Source: an uncultured Woeseiaceae bacterium (GTDB lineage: Bacteria; Pseudomonadota; Gammaproteobacteria; Steroidobacterales; Woeseiaceae). From it: DNA of 64,000 nt. Each line of letters begins with the position of its first letter. Position 1 is the stretch's first letter. Positions 36,847-45,473 of the stretch are shown here, piece by piece. The position numbers and the translations under genes are program-made. The notes below the pieces were generated by a model. It was not told the DNA's origin and ran no database searches. It saw only the letters and a list, made by a program, of their open reading frames with translations. The stretch lies in NCBI GenBank assembly GCA_902510755.1, contig CABXCS010000001.1, positions 62,001 to 126,000 on the forward strand, in the 5' to 3' direction.

Positions 36847-38169
36847 ATGAGTAAAGAAAATAGGAATTATCCTAGCGAAAAATATGCATGGTACATGGTA
36901 GTAATGCTAACCATTGCTTATATTCTATCGTTCGTTGATCGCTATATACTCGGATTATTAATTGAGCCAATAAAAGCAGACTTAGATCTAACAGATACTG
37001 AAATTGGCCTTTTGCTTGGATTTGCATTTGCAATCTTCTATGCCACTATGGGTCTTCCATTAGGCTATTTAGCTGATAGAAAAAAAAGAACTTGGTTAGT
37101 AGCGGCAGGAATCGCAGTTTGGTCTGCAGCAACAGCAGCTTCAGGTATAGCAAAAAATTTCGTGCAACTTTTTATTGCCCGTATGACTGTTGGTGCGGGA
37201 GAAGCAACACTAAGCCCGTGCGCAATGTCAATGATTTCAGACAGCTTTCCTCCAGAAAAAAGAGGTAAGCCAATAGCTTTTTACACTGCTGCATTGTCAT
37301 TAGGTGCTGGAATTGCCTCTTTAATAAGTGCTGGAGTTCTGAATTGGGCCAAATCAGAACCTAATCTTTCTTTTCCTTTTTTAGGAGAAATCGCACCTTG
37401 GCAATTTGTATTTATCATTGTAGGGTTGCCAGGCTTCTTACTAGCAATCCTTTTTCTTTTCATGAAAGAGCCAAAACGTGTTGGAAAAAATGCTGCTGAT
37501 GACAAGAGCATAACCTTTGCTGACACTTTTAAACATGTGAAGGAAAAATGGAAAATCTATGGAAGTTTTATTGCTTTTGTTTGTTTAATGATTATCTGTG
37601 CATATAGTCAGGGCTTTTATGCGCCAATGTTTAAAAGAACCTGGGGTTGGGAAGCAGAAACATATGCTGTGTGGAATGCACTTGTTCTGCTTGCAGTGGG
37701 TCCATTAACGGTAAATATTGCAGGGTGGCTGAGTGATAAAATGTATTCCAAATATAACCGCAAAGATGCACCGCTTTTAATAGTGATATTTGGCGCCTTT
37801 ATTCTCGTTCCAACTGGAATAGCAGTGCCATTAATGCCTACACCTGAGTTAGCGATGTTAGTTATCGCATTCAATACATTTGGAATAGCGGCAACCTCAG
37901 CAACCTCTGTAACGGCATTGTTAAATATCACGCCAGGTGTGATCCGCGCTCAAACTGTGGCACTTTATTATATGGTTATTAGTATAACTGGTCTCTTATT
38001 GGGACCATTTACAGTTGGCTGGCTCTCGGACAATATATTTGGTAACGAAAATTTAAATTATGCCTGTGCGGCAGTTCCCTTTATATTTGGAATCTTAGTC
38101 TTGCCATGGGCTAAATTCACACTAAAAACGTATAATAATGAACTTATTAAGATTGAGAATGAGAGTTAA
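36847..38169 (+). CDS. MFS transporter, Spinster-like
   Basis: A 440-aa carrier with 12 predicted helices. The N-terminal DRYILGLLIEPIKADLDLTDTEIG (positions 32-55) and GLPLGYLADRKKRTWLVAAG are typical of Spinster-type major facilitators in proteobacterial catabolic clusters. It lies between a VOC gene and the second alpha/beta hydrolase, in the same plus-strand run. Together with the MCT-like carrier at 28180 it gives the island two unrelated import or export systems. The substrate is unknown. Confidence 0.83.
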   Translation: MSKENRNYPSEKYAWYMVVMLTIAYILSFVDRYILGLLIEPIKADLDLTDTEIGLLLGFAFAIFYATMGLPLGYLADRKKRTWLVAAGIAVWSAATAASGIAKNFVQLFIARMTVGAGEATLSPCAMSMISDSFPPEKRGKPIAFYTAALSLGAGIASLISAGVLNWAKSEPNLSFPFLGEIAPWQFVFIIVGLPGFLLAILFLFMKEPKRVGKNAADDKSITFADTFKHVKEKWKIYGSFIAFVCLMIICAYSQGFYAPMFKRTWGWEAETYAVWNALVLLAVGPLTVNIAGWLSDKMYSKYNRKDAPLLIVIFGAFILVPTGIAVPLMPTPELAMLVIAFNTFGIAATSATSVTALLNITPGVIRAQTVALYYMVISITGLLLGPFTVGWLSDNIFGNENLNYACAAVPFIFGILVLPWAKFTLKTYNNELIKIENES

Positions 38170-38176
38170 AATATAA

Positions 38177-38974
38177 ATGCAAAAAAGATATATACAGATA
38201 AAAAAAGGACAAATGCATTTATATGAAATAGAAGCATCAGTTGAAGAGAGACACAAGCCTCTCCTTTGTTTACATCCTGCACCATACAGTGGCCTCTTCT
38301 TCAAAACTATAATGCCATTGCTGAACAAATACCGTCGAATTATTGCGCCTGACTACCCTGGTTACGGGGGTTCGTATTCATTAGGCGCGAATCCAAAAAT
38401 TGCAGATTATGCAGACGCTATTAATGAAGGATTTATGCAGAATGATACCCAAATTCAATATGACCTTCTTGGTTTTCATACTGGCTGTCTTGTTGCAAAT
38501 GAGTTAAGCATAATTAATGAACAAAGCGTTGATAAAATTATTATGATCGATATACCTTATTTCAATCATAAGGAGCAAAAAAAACTTTATCCACAAATGA
38601 CTAATCCATTAAGTATAAGCGGTGATATAGAATCATTACAAAAAACATGGGATTTCAATATAAAGAATCGTATCGATAAAGTTCCAATAGAGAGGTCATT
38701 GGAATTATTTATTGAAAACTTGAAGCCTGGAAAAAATGATTACTTTGCCTTCCATGCTGCTTTCACTTATAAGTGTGAGGAAAGATTTAAATCTAATCCA
38801 AAGCATATTAATGTTATTGCTACTAAATCTATGTTACTTGAAGCAACAAAAATTGCGGCACAAACATTAAATAACTCAGAAATAGTAAATATTCACACTA
38901 TTACTTCTAACGTATTTGAAGAAGGTGCAGAAGTCATTGCAGAGAATGTCCTGAGTATATTAGATGTCAGCTGA
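38177..38974 (+). CDS. Alpha/beta hydrolase-fold protein with His at the nucleophile position, second copy
   Basis: A 265-aa paralogue of the product at 31674. It has CLHPAPYSGLFFKTIMPLL, the RRIIAPDYPGYGGS turn and the elbow G99-F-H101-T-G103, again with His in place of the nucleophile. The C-terminal catalytic His seen in the first copy is not evident here, so this copy may be even further from a classical hydrolase. It overlaps the start of the membrane protein gene at 38964 by 11 bp. Confidence 0.75.
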   Translation: MQKRYIQIKKGQMHLYEIEASVEERHKPLLCLHPAPYSGLFFKTIMPLLNKYRRIIAPDYPGYGGSYSLGANPKIADYADAINEGFMQNDTQIQYDLLGFHTGCLVANELSIINEQSVDKIIMIDIPYFNHKEQKKLYPQMTNPLSISGDIESLQKTWDFNIKNRIDKVPIERSLELFIENLKPGKNDYFAFHAAFTYKCEERFKSNPKHINVIATKSMLLEATKIAAQTLNNSEIVNIHTITSNVFEEGAEVIAENVLSILDVS

Positions 38975-39620
38975 ATTAGGTATTCTAAAGTTAATTCATA
39001 CTTTATGTCTCGTGTATTGGCTTGGTGCAGATCTAGGTGTGTTCTATTCAAGTTACTTCCTAATTGATGAAAAATTATCCAAAGAAACAAGGATAACAAT
39101 TTCAAAAGTTCTATTTTTTTTAGATCAAACTCCTAGGATATCAATGATTTTAATCCTTCCATCTGGGATTCACCTGTCAAAAATACTCGGATATCTGGAT
39201 ATTTCAACTCTGATATTAAGTGTGATTTGGATTATAGCCATTCTATGGCTAATCCTAGTTATTATCCTGCATATAAGTGGTCAATCAGCAAAAAATTTAG
39301 CCTTGCTTGATTACTGGTTGAGAGTTTTAATAATCTTAATAATGTTTATTACGGTAGCTTATATTTTCTTATATCAACCAGAATTTAATTGGGCTGGTAT
39401 GAAAATTTTTATTTTCTCTTTAACAGTTATCTGCGGCCTGATTATTAGGCATAACCTAAGAAACTTTGAGCCTGCATTCATGGCGCTTATCAATGGAAAG
39501 GATACTCAAAATTCAAATGCAATTATGAAAAAGAGTATTGAAAACTCCAGACGCTATGTTGTTTTTATTTGGATCTGTCTTTTGTTAAATACTTCGCTTG
39601 GTCTTCACTTAATTTACTAA
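38964..39620 (+). CDS. Uncharacterised multi-pass membrane protein (paralogue of the gene at 29458)
   Basis: A 218-aa protein with about six membrane helices. The family marks LIHTLCLVYWLGADLGVF, TPRISMILILPSGIHLS and MKIFIFSLTVICGLIIRHNLRNF match the protein at 29458 in order and spacing, including the intramembrane His residues. Each copy lies beside an MFS carrier and, in this case, an alpha/beta hydrolase. The function is unknown. A membrane redox or carrier accessory role is possible. Confidence 0.72.
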   Translation: MSAELGILKLIHTLCLVYWLGADLGVFYSSYFLIDEKLSKETRITISKVLFFLDQTPRISMILILPSGIHLSKILGYLDISTLILSVIWIIAILWLILVIILHISGQSAKNLALLDYWLRVLIILIMFITVAYIFLYQPEFNWAGMKIFIFSLTVICGLIIRHNLRNFEPAFMALINGKDTQNSNAIMKKSIENSRRYVVFIWICLLLNTSLGLHLIY

Positions 39621-39643
39621 TTTAAAAACATAGGAAAACTAGC

Positions 39644-39940
39644 ATGAAAACACTAATGATCATACAAGCATCAATCACTGATCTTGAGAAATTTAAGACC
39701 TATAGCATGAAGGCGCCTAGCTTAATTAAACAGTTTGGTGGAAAATATATTTGTATGCGTACTGAAAGCGAACAACTAGAGGGTAAGCTAGATGACCGAA
39801 AGATTGTTATCTCCGAATGGCCATCAATGGACGCTGCTAGGAAATTTTGGCATTCTCAAGAATACCAAGATCTCAAAGAGCTAAGAAAAGATGCAGCCAC
39901 AATCAATGTTTATATCATTGAGAAAAATAAAGAGAACTAA
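39644..39940 (+). CDS. DUF1330 protein
   Basis: A 98-aa protein of the dimeric ferredoxin-like DUF1330 type. It begins with a MIIQASITDLEKFKTYSMKAPSLI strand-helix unit, then has GGKYICMR and VISEWPSMDAARKFWHSQEYQDL, the typical WPSxxAAxxFwxSxEY pattern. DUF1330 has no settled biochemical role and is common beside degradation genes. Its stop is one base before the start I prefer for the next gene, which suggests coupling. Confidence 0.8.
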   Translation: MKTLMIIQASITDLEKFKTYSMKAPSLIKQFGGKYICMRTESEQLEGKLDDRKIVISEWPSMDAARKFWHSQEYQDLKELRKDAATINVYIIEKNKEN

Positions 39941-39941
39941 A

Positions 39942-40994
39942 ATGACTCAAAATACTACACATTACATGGCGCTTTGCCTTCAATTAAACTGTCCAACTAT
40001 AAATAAATTATCAATAGATGAATCCAGGATAAGTATGATGAAGACCATTGAAAAAATTGGTTTTCACATCAATGGTAGCAAAGCATTAATTGGAAATGAC
40101 ACTAGATTGGTAGTTTTACCAGAATACTTTATGACTGGATATCCCTTGGGAGAATCCATTCAAGAATGGAGCAAAAAAGCGGCAATAAATATTGATGGTA
40201 TAGAATATAATGCGCTCTCACGTATTGCTCAAGAAAATAATATATTTCTGTCAGGTAATGCCTATGAGAGAGATTCGAAATTTCCAGGTCTATATTTTCA
40301 AACAAGCTTTATAATCAGTTCAAGTGGAGATCTAATATTACGCTACAGGAGATTGATATCTCTTTATGCGCCAACACCCCATGATGTTTGGGATAGGTAT
40401 CTCGAAGCCTATGGTTATGAAGCCGTGTTTCCAGTTGCTAATACCGAAATTGGAAAATTAGCATGTTGCGCCTCTGAAGAGATTCTTTATCCAGAAATTT
40501 GCCGTGCCCATACACTCCGTGGAGCAGAAGTTATACTTCATTCAAGTAGTGAAGTAGCTAGTAATAATTCAACCCCAAAAGATATTTCCAAACGAGCAAG
40601 GGCCATAGAGAATATTACTTATGTAATTTCTTGTAATAGCGGTGGTATTAAAAACTCACCAATTCCAATGAATTCTGTGGATGGTATGTCCAAGATTATT
40701 GATTTTCGTGGGAATGTCATAGCATCTAGTTGCATTGGAGAAACAATGGTGAGTAATGCAGAGATAGATTTATTAGCACTAAGACGCTATAGAAATAGAC
40801 CTGGCATGAGTAATATTCTCTCAAGACAGCGCTTAGAACTGTTTAGTGAAACCTACAACTTAAAATCTATTTATCCTGCCAATACTTTATTAGACAAAAA
40901 GACAGGTGATTTTTTTATTCCAGAACGAAAACATTTCTCTGAAACACAGAAAAAAGTCATTGATACTCTTGCCAAAAAAAATCTTAATTCTTAA
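39942..40994 (+). CDS. Nitrilase-superfamily protein with altered catalytic triad
   Basis: About 350 aa with the nitrilase fold. VVLPEYFMTGYPLG supplies Glu61, but the Lys of the usual RYRK motif is Arg137 (RYRRLIS) and the Cys of the usual C-E-E-x-x-YPE block appears to be Ser178 (ASEEILYPE). It may be inactive, use Ser178, or use Cys175/Cys176 just upstream. I chose the ATG at 39942, one base after the DUF1330 stop. An ATG at 39891 would overlap that gene by 50 bp. Confidence 0.75.
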   Translation: MTQNTTHYMALCLQLNCPTINKLSIDESRISMMKTIEKIGFHINGSKALIGNDTRLVVLPEYFMTGYPLGESIQEWSKKAAINIDGIEYNALSRIAQENNIFLSGNAYERDSKFPGLYFQTSFIISSSGDLILRYRRLISLYAPTPHDVWDRYLEAYGYEAVFPVANTEIGKLACCASEEILYPEICRAHTLRGAEVILHSSSEVASNNSTPKDISKRARAIENITYVISCNSGGIKNSPIPMNSVDGMSKIIDFRGNVIASSCIGETMVSNAEIDLLALRRYRNRPGMSNILSRQRLELFSETYNLKSIYPANTLLDKKTGDFFIPERKHFSETQKKVIDTLAKKNLNS

Positions 40995-40997
40995 AAA

Positions 40998-41891
40998 ATG
41001 TTAAATGATATCGCCATTGTCACCATCATGGTGGAAAATCTAGATCTAATGAAGTTAGCCTATAAAGAAGAGCTGGCCTATGTTGTCATCGAAGAAGGAA
41101 TAATTTCTCATAAACTTGCCAAGAGCTGGGATGCTGAAAATGTGGCAGGTAGATCATTCCTTATAATGGGGCCAAAAAATAAAGCGGCTGTTTACATTAG
41201 GTTCATTCAAGCAAAATTTTTTGATAGTCAATTCAACTCATTGAGAACACTTGGGTGGAATGCAATTGAGATACTCGTGAAAAATCTAGATGAACTTTTC
41301 ATCAGATTCAAACAAAGTAACAATTTCAAAGTAGTCGGTGATCCAGTCTATATCAATGACGAAAAAAGCATCAAAGCTATGCAAATACTAGGACCATCTA
41401 ATGAATTAATTTACTTAACCAGTATAGAAAAACCAGAAAAAATAGGTTTGATGATCAAAGAAGCAGAGATAAAAATAGATCGAGTATTTATAATAATATT
41501 AGGTGTAAGTGATATAGGCTCATTGAGAGAATTCTATTTAGAAAGATTTAAAATAAATACATCTGAACCAATGCCATATCGCATAAGGACGCTAGCAAAA
41601 GAGTATTCCTTACCAATGGATACAAAATTTCCTCTCTCTATCGCACAACTTTCTGATGCATCTTTAGTGGAAATAGATGAATATCCGACTAATTCTTCAA
41701 CCAGACAAGTAGTAGCTGGAGAGCTTCCCCCGGGAATAGCAATGGTAAGCTTCTATTCTGATGAAATTGATAAAAATTTACCATACTTAAATCCACTGAT
41801 TAATAGTGATGGAGTACCTTACAACAAGAAAAAAAGTGGAGTAATAAGGGGTATTTCTGGGGAATTAATTGAAATAATTGAATCAAATTAG
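40998..41891 (+). CDS. Divergent two-domain VOC-like protein
   Basis: A 297-aa protein that seems to hold two glyoxalase-fold units: one from IVTIMVENLDLMKLAYKEEL to about residue 145, the second from VFIIILGVSDIGSLREFYLERF onward, ending SGVIRGISGELIEIIE. Similarity to the other VOC proteins of the island is in rhythm rather than in specific residues. The start is 3 bp after the nitrilase-fold gene, so it is coupled to it. It converges with the FAD oxidase gene and shares 4 bp with its 3' end. Confidence 0.6.
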   Translation: MLNDIAIVTIMVENLDLMKLAYKEELAYVVIEEGIISHKLAKSWDAENVAGRSFLIMGPKNKAAVYIRFIQAKFFDSQFNSLRTLGWNAIEILVKNLDELFIRFKQSNNFKVVGDPVYINDEKSIKAMQILGPSNELIYLTSIEKPEKIGLMIKEAEIKIDRVFIIILGVSDIGSLREFYLERFKINTSEPMPYRIRTLAKEYSLPMDTKFPLSIAQLSDASLVEIDEYPTNSSTRQVVAGELPPGIAMVSFYSDEIDKNLPYLNPLINSDGVPYNKKKSGVIRGISGELIEIIESN

Positions 41892-43486
41892 TTATGATCA
41901 TCACCCAAATTTAACCCGAGGGAACCTGGATTAATTAATCCATTTGGATCAACTATATGTTTAATATTTTCTATGACATTCCATGATTCAATATTGAGAC
42001 CTTTTCTAAAATTATAAGATTTACCTATCTGCATATGCACGCCACCAATATCCTCAAATAAATCAAATAACTCGTATCTCAGTGTATTAGTTAGCCCTCT
42101 GGCTACTGGATTATCTTCAAAACATTCAATATTTTTTAAAATACCATCCTCAACCACCTCTTTGTGAATTTCATCAATTGAGTCAGGTGTAAAAAATACC
42201 GGTTCGATTACAAAACCATTATTCGAAATCACAGTATAAAGAAAGCCAACACCAATTTTATTTTTATCTAATTTATCCTGATGTTTGGCCAGCAATTGTT
42301 GTATTTCTCTCATTGCTTGATTAGCTTTTGAATGAGGAATGATCACATGAATTGGCATCCATCGTTCACCTCTTGGTCCGATGATATTATTTAATGGTGT
42401 AAATGGATTTGCACGGAGTATTTTGGGAATGCTCGATTCAATCTCAGAACCTCCAGCATGATTACATATCCTCTTTACTTCAACGATCGTAGTTGTGGCT
42501 GATTCTTGCGTTTTCTCCTCTAGAATTAGATGCACTGAATATTCAACATTGTCCATATAACGTCGCCCTGATAAAGCAATTTTTACAGTATCTTTCATTG
42601 CACTAACTCGATTCTTATTGCCTTTTATAACACCAGCTAAGTTCTTTAAATCACTACTGAGACTCTCTCTTTGCATTCGTATATTCTGCAAATATGGATC
42701 AAAGCCGACACATACATCTACGAGCTCATTTTTTGAAATTTTGCTCATTGCCTTGAAAAGAGAGTCAAAATCATTAAATTTAAAAGAAGCATATTCACGG
42801 TATTCTCTTTTAGGTATGAGTTTTAATGTGGCTGATGTTTTGAACCCCAACGCACCATTATCACAAGTAAATAATCCAGTAAGGTCAGGTCCATAATGGC
42901 GAAAAAATGGCATCGCATTTCTTTGTGCATTGGAGCCTGTAGAAACAATATTCCCATCACCTAAAATAACCTCTAAACCAATAACTGAATCCACAGCAGA
43001 ACCAAATTTAGTCGAGCCCCAAAATATCCCATTTTGAGACAATGTACCTCCTATAGTTGCCGATATTCCTGAAAGTGTTCCCCAAAAAGGGGTTCGCAAA
43101 TTAGTAGTTTTTAATCCTTCATATAATTTTTGCCATGTGCATCCACTTTCAACCGTTACGAACATATCTTCTTCGTTAATTTCGAGAATTTCATTCATCC
43201 GACAAAAGTCTACAATGATGCTATTCTTAATGAGAGGAACATATCCTTGCGAGTAAGACATTCCACCTCCTCTCGGAATAATGGGGCAGTCATATTTGGT
43301 AGCTAACTTAATTGCTTCAGATAATTCTTCTTTATTTTTTGGACGAATTATAGCGAGAGCTGGTATCGTTTTTGAATAAATATCTTGTGCATACAAAATG
43401 CAACTTTCCTCATCGGAAAGTACATATTCTTTTCCATGAAGGCATTCAAATTTCTCAACAATATTATTAGATTTTTCTTCAGTCAT
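41888..43486 (-). CDS. FAD-linked oxidase of the VAO/PCMH family
   Basis: A 532-aa flavoprotein. The PCMH FAD-binding domain shows PIIPRGGGMSYSQGYVP, IIVDFCRMNEI and FWGTLSGISATIGGTLSQNG, and the C-terminal cap ends in the family's DPNGLINPGSLGL. Relatives include 4-cresol dehydrogenase, vanillyl-alcohol oxidase and glycolate or D-lactate oxidases. The large substrate domain with NIIGPRGERWMPIHVIIPHSK is closest by eye to the phenolic group, but this is an impression. It diverges from the reductase at 43573 and has no signal peptide. Confidence 0.8.
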   Translation of the reverse strand: MTEEKSNNIVEKFECLHGKEYVLSDEESCILYAQDIYSKTIPALAIIRPKNKEELSEAIKLATKYDCPIIPRGGGMSYSQGYVPLIKNSIIVDFCRMNEILEINEEDMFVTVESGCTWQKLYEGLKTTNLRTPFWGTLSGISATIGGTLSQNGIFWGSTKFGSAVDSVIGLEVILGDGNIVSTGSNAQRNAMPFFRHYGPDLTGLFTCDNGALGFKTSATLKLIPKREYREYASFKFNDFDSLFKAMSKISKNELVDVCVGFDPYLQNIRMQRESLSSDLKNLAGVIKGNKNRVSAMKDTVKIALSGRRYMDNVEYSVHLILEEKTQESATTTIVEVKRICNHAGGSEIESSIPKILRANPFTPLNNIIGPRGERWMPIHVIIPHSKANQAMREIQQLLAKHQDKLDKNKIGVGFLYTVISNNGFVIEPVFFTPDSIDEIHKEVVEDGILKNIECFEDNPVARGLTNTLRYELFDLFEDIGGVHMQIGKSYNFRKGLNIESWNVIENIKHIVDPNGLINPGSLGLNLGDDHN

Positions 43487-43514
43487 TAAAATTAACCAGC
43501 TTCATATAAGATTG

Positions 43515-43534
43515 TATAATATTAGTTTATTATA
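43515..43534. promoter_or_regulatory. Inverted repeat between the FAD oxidase and reductase genes
   Basis: TATAATA and its complement TATTATA flank TTAGTT in the 86-bp divergent gap. It could be an operator, or just two outward -10 boxes, since TATAAT-like sequences lie on both strands here. Confidence 0.35.
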
Positions 43535-43572
43535 TCAGGGTATATATAGTTTATGAGTAAGGAATTTATAAA

Positions 43573-44571
43573 TTGACCTCTAATACAAAAATTTTACTAA
43601 AAACCAGATGTACAGGGCTTCCTCAAGAATATGATTTTGAGGAGGTGAAAGAGGCAATTAAAGATCCTCAAGATGGCCAAATTAGATGTGAAACACTATA
43701 TCTTTCGCTTGATCCTTACTTGAGAGGAAAAATAAATGGTCGACATATATCTGGTTCTATTTTTCCAGGAGATTTAATGGCAGGGGAAGCCATAAGTCGC
43801 GTTCAAGTATCAAATGATCCAAAATTCAACGAAGGCGATCTTGTGATCTCTCATAGTGGCTGGCAATCTCACCCAATAATTAATATCTGTGATGCTACTA
43901 AAATTATCGATCATGGAATTCCCATCTCAACCTATCTTGGCATTATGGGTATGCCAGGATTAACTGCTTATGCTGGGCTATTGAGACTTGCAGAGCCTAA
44001 AGATAATGATGTTGTTCTAGTCTCAGCTGCTTCTGGAGCTGTAGGCTCAATGGTTGGTCAAATAGCCAAGATAAAAAACTGTCAAGTTATTGGAATTGCT
44101 GGAACAAATGAAAAATGTGATTGGGTGAAGAATGTGGCAGGTATGGATAATTGCATTAATTATAAAACAGAGATTTTACCTGAAAAAATCAAAGAATTTT
44201 GTCCCAATGGAGTTGATATTTACTTTGATAATGTTGGTGGTGAGTTGCTGCAAGCTGCAATAGAGCAGCTAGCACTTTATTCCAGAGTAGTTTTGTGCGG
44301 CTTAATGGCGCAATATAATAGTGACTCAATGCCCGCAGGGCCAAATCCTGCATGGATCATTAAGTCACGAGCAATAGTTAAGGGCATGGTAGTTTATGAT
44401 CATGAAGATCTAAGGAAACAGTGCATGTTAGATATAAGTAAATGGATAAAGGAAGATCGCATACAATATCTCGAAGATGTCACGGAAGGTCTTGGAAAAG
44501 CACCAGAGGCATTTTCAAGATTAATGCGAGGTACAAATCATGGAAAAACCATCATTAAAGTAAATAATTGA
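43573..44571 (+). CDS. NADP-dependent medium-chain reductase (PtgR/CurA-like), second copy
   Basis: A 332-aa zinc-free medium-chain reductase with TLYLSLDPYLRGKING near the N terminus, the LGIMGMPGLTAYAGLL helix, the dinucleotide loop VSAASGAVGSMVGQIAK and the DIYFDNVGGELLQAAIEQL block. It is clearly related to the product at 35304. The start is TTG at 43573 with AAGGA upstream. It is followed by the uncharacterised gene at 44593. Likely chemistry is NADPH-dependent reduction of an alpha,beta-unsaturated carbonyl. Confidence 0.88.
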   Translation: MTSNTKILLKTRCTGLPQEYDFEEVKEAIKDPQDGQIRCETLYLSLDPYLRGKINGRHISGSIFPGDLMAGEAISRVQVSNDPKFNEGDLVISHSGWQSHPIINICDATKIIDHGIPISTYLGIMGMPGLTAYAGLLRLAEPKDNDVVLVSAASGAVGSMVGQIAKIKNCQVIGIAGTNEKCDWVKNVAGMDNCINYKTEILPEKIKEFCPNGVDIYFDNVGGELLQAAIEQLALYSRVVLCGLMAQYNSDSMPAGPNPAWIIKSRAIVKGMVVYDHEDLRKQCMLDISKWIKEDRIQYLEDVTEGLGKAPEAFSRLMRGTNHGKTIIKVNN

Positions 44572-44592
44572 AGTTCATAATATGGAGTCAGC

Positions 44593-45342
44593 ATGAGACC
44601 GCATAAAACAATAAGAGGGAAACTCCTCTATACCAGCCAAAAACCAAATCATGAAGGCGTAGAGAGAGGTCGTGAATATTTCACTATTACTATTCATAAG
44701 GATGGAAGAAGAACCTTAAGAGCTCATTGTGAGATTGATGATGACCCAAATGTAATGAGGGATGTGGTATTAACAATGGATAAAAATTGGGTGACAAGGG
44801 ATGCTTTTGTCAGAATATCTTTGGGTGATAAAACTGTTGGCAGTAGCTGGTTCAGATTTGAGGATACATTTGCAGAATGCGAGGGTTTATTAAACGAGAA
44901 GGATAGAATCTCAGAACGAATTGAATACGAAAAACCATCACCTTTATTTGGTACCCACCCAATCCAAGGAGATGCAATGCACCTGCATATGCTTGATCGA
45001 AGTAAAGGGCCATCCATCAAAATCTACAAAAACTTTCTCATGAGCTCACTTGATCATCGAGGTGCTACCGGCCCCTCATTGATGACCTGGAAAGACCCAC
45101 TAAAGATTGAATACATCGGAGAAGAGAGGATAACTGTTGCCGCGGGGACATTTGATGCATTACATTTTTGCTATGGTGAAAGAAATAGTAATCGGCCAGG
45201 TTCAAACGAGACAGGTGAACATCCACCATATGAAGCCTGGACCTCTGCGGATGGTGAATTTATCATGTTAAAAGCTTCGGTAACGGGCTATATGATGACT
45301 CATTATGAACTAATAGAACTAGAAATTACTGAAGCCAATTAG
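44593..45342 (+). CDS. Uncharacterised protein, beta-rich, DUF3108-like
   Basis: A 249-aa soluble protein that I do not recognise with confidence. It seems beta-rich, with alternating charged strands such as REYFTITIHKDGRRTLRAHC and a late ERITVAAGTFDALHFCYG segment. The latter resembles the end of DUF3108 proteins, where a V-x-A-G-x-F-x-A-x-H/K pattern recurs. No signal peptide or membrane helix is seen. It follows the second reductase by 21 bp. Confidence 0.6.
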   Translation: MRPHKTIRGKLLYTSQKPNHEGVERGREYFTITIHKDGRRTLRAHCEIDDDPNVMRDVVLTMDKNWVTRDAFVRISLGDKTVGSSWFRFEDTFAECEGLLNEKDRISERIEYEKPSPLFGTHPIQGDAMHLHMLDRSKGPSIKIYKNFLMSSLDHRGATGPSLMTWKDPLKIEYIGEERITVAAGTFDALHFCYGERNSNRPGSNETGEHPPYEAWTSADGEFIMLKASVTGYMMTHYELIELEITEAN

Positions 45343-45473
45343 ATAATTTTATATTAACCGCTAAAAAAACTTCCTCACCATACTAAGAAAGTAAGTAAAA
45401 GATAATGCTCAAATTAGCCCTATGCAATAACTATAGATCTACAATGGAAATATTCTAATTACAAATAAAGAAA

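Noticed and set aside
41888-41891. Overlapping convergent gene ends (also at 47969-47974 and 52556-52558) as possible antisense control
   Set aside because: Such tight convergent ends are common in compact genomes, and no terminator or antisense promoter was seen to support regulation.
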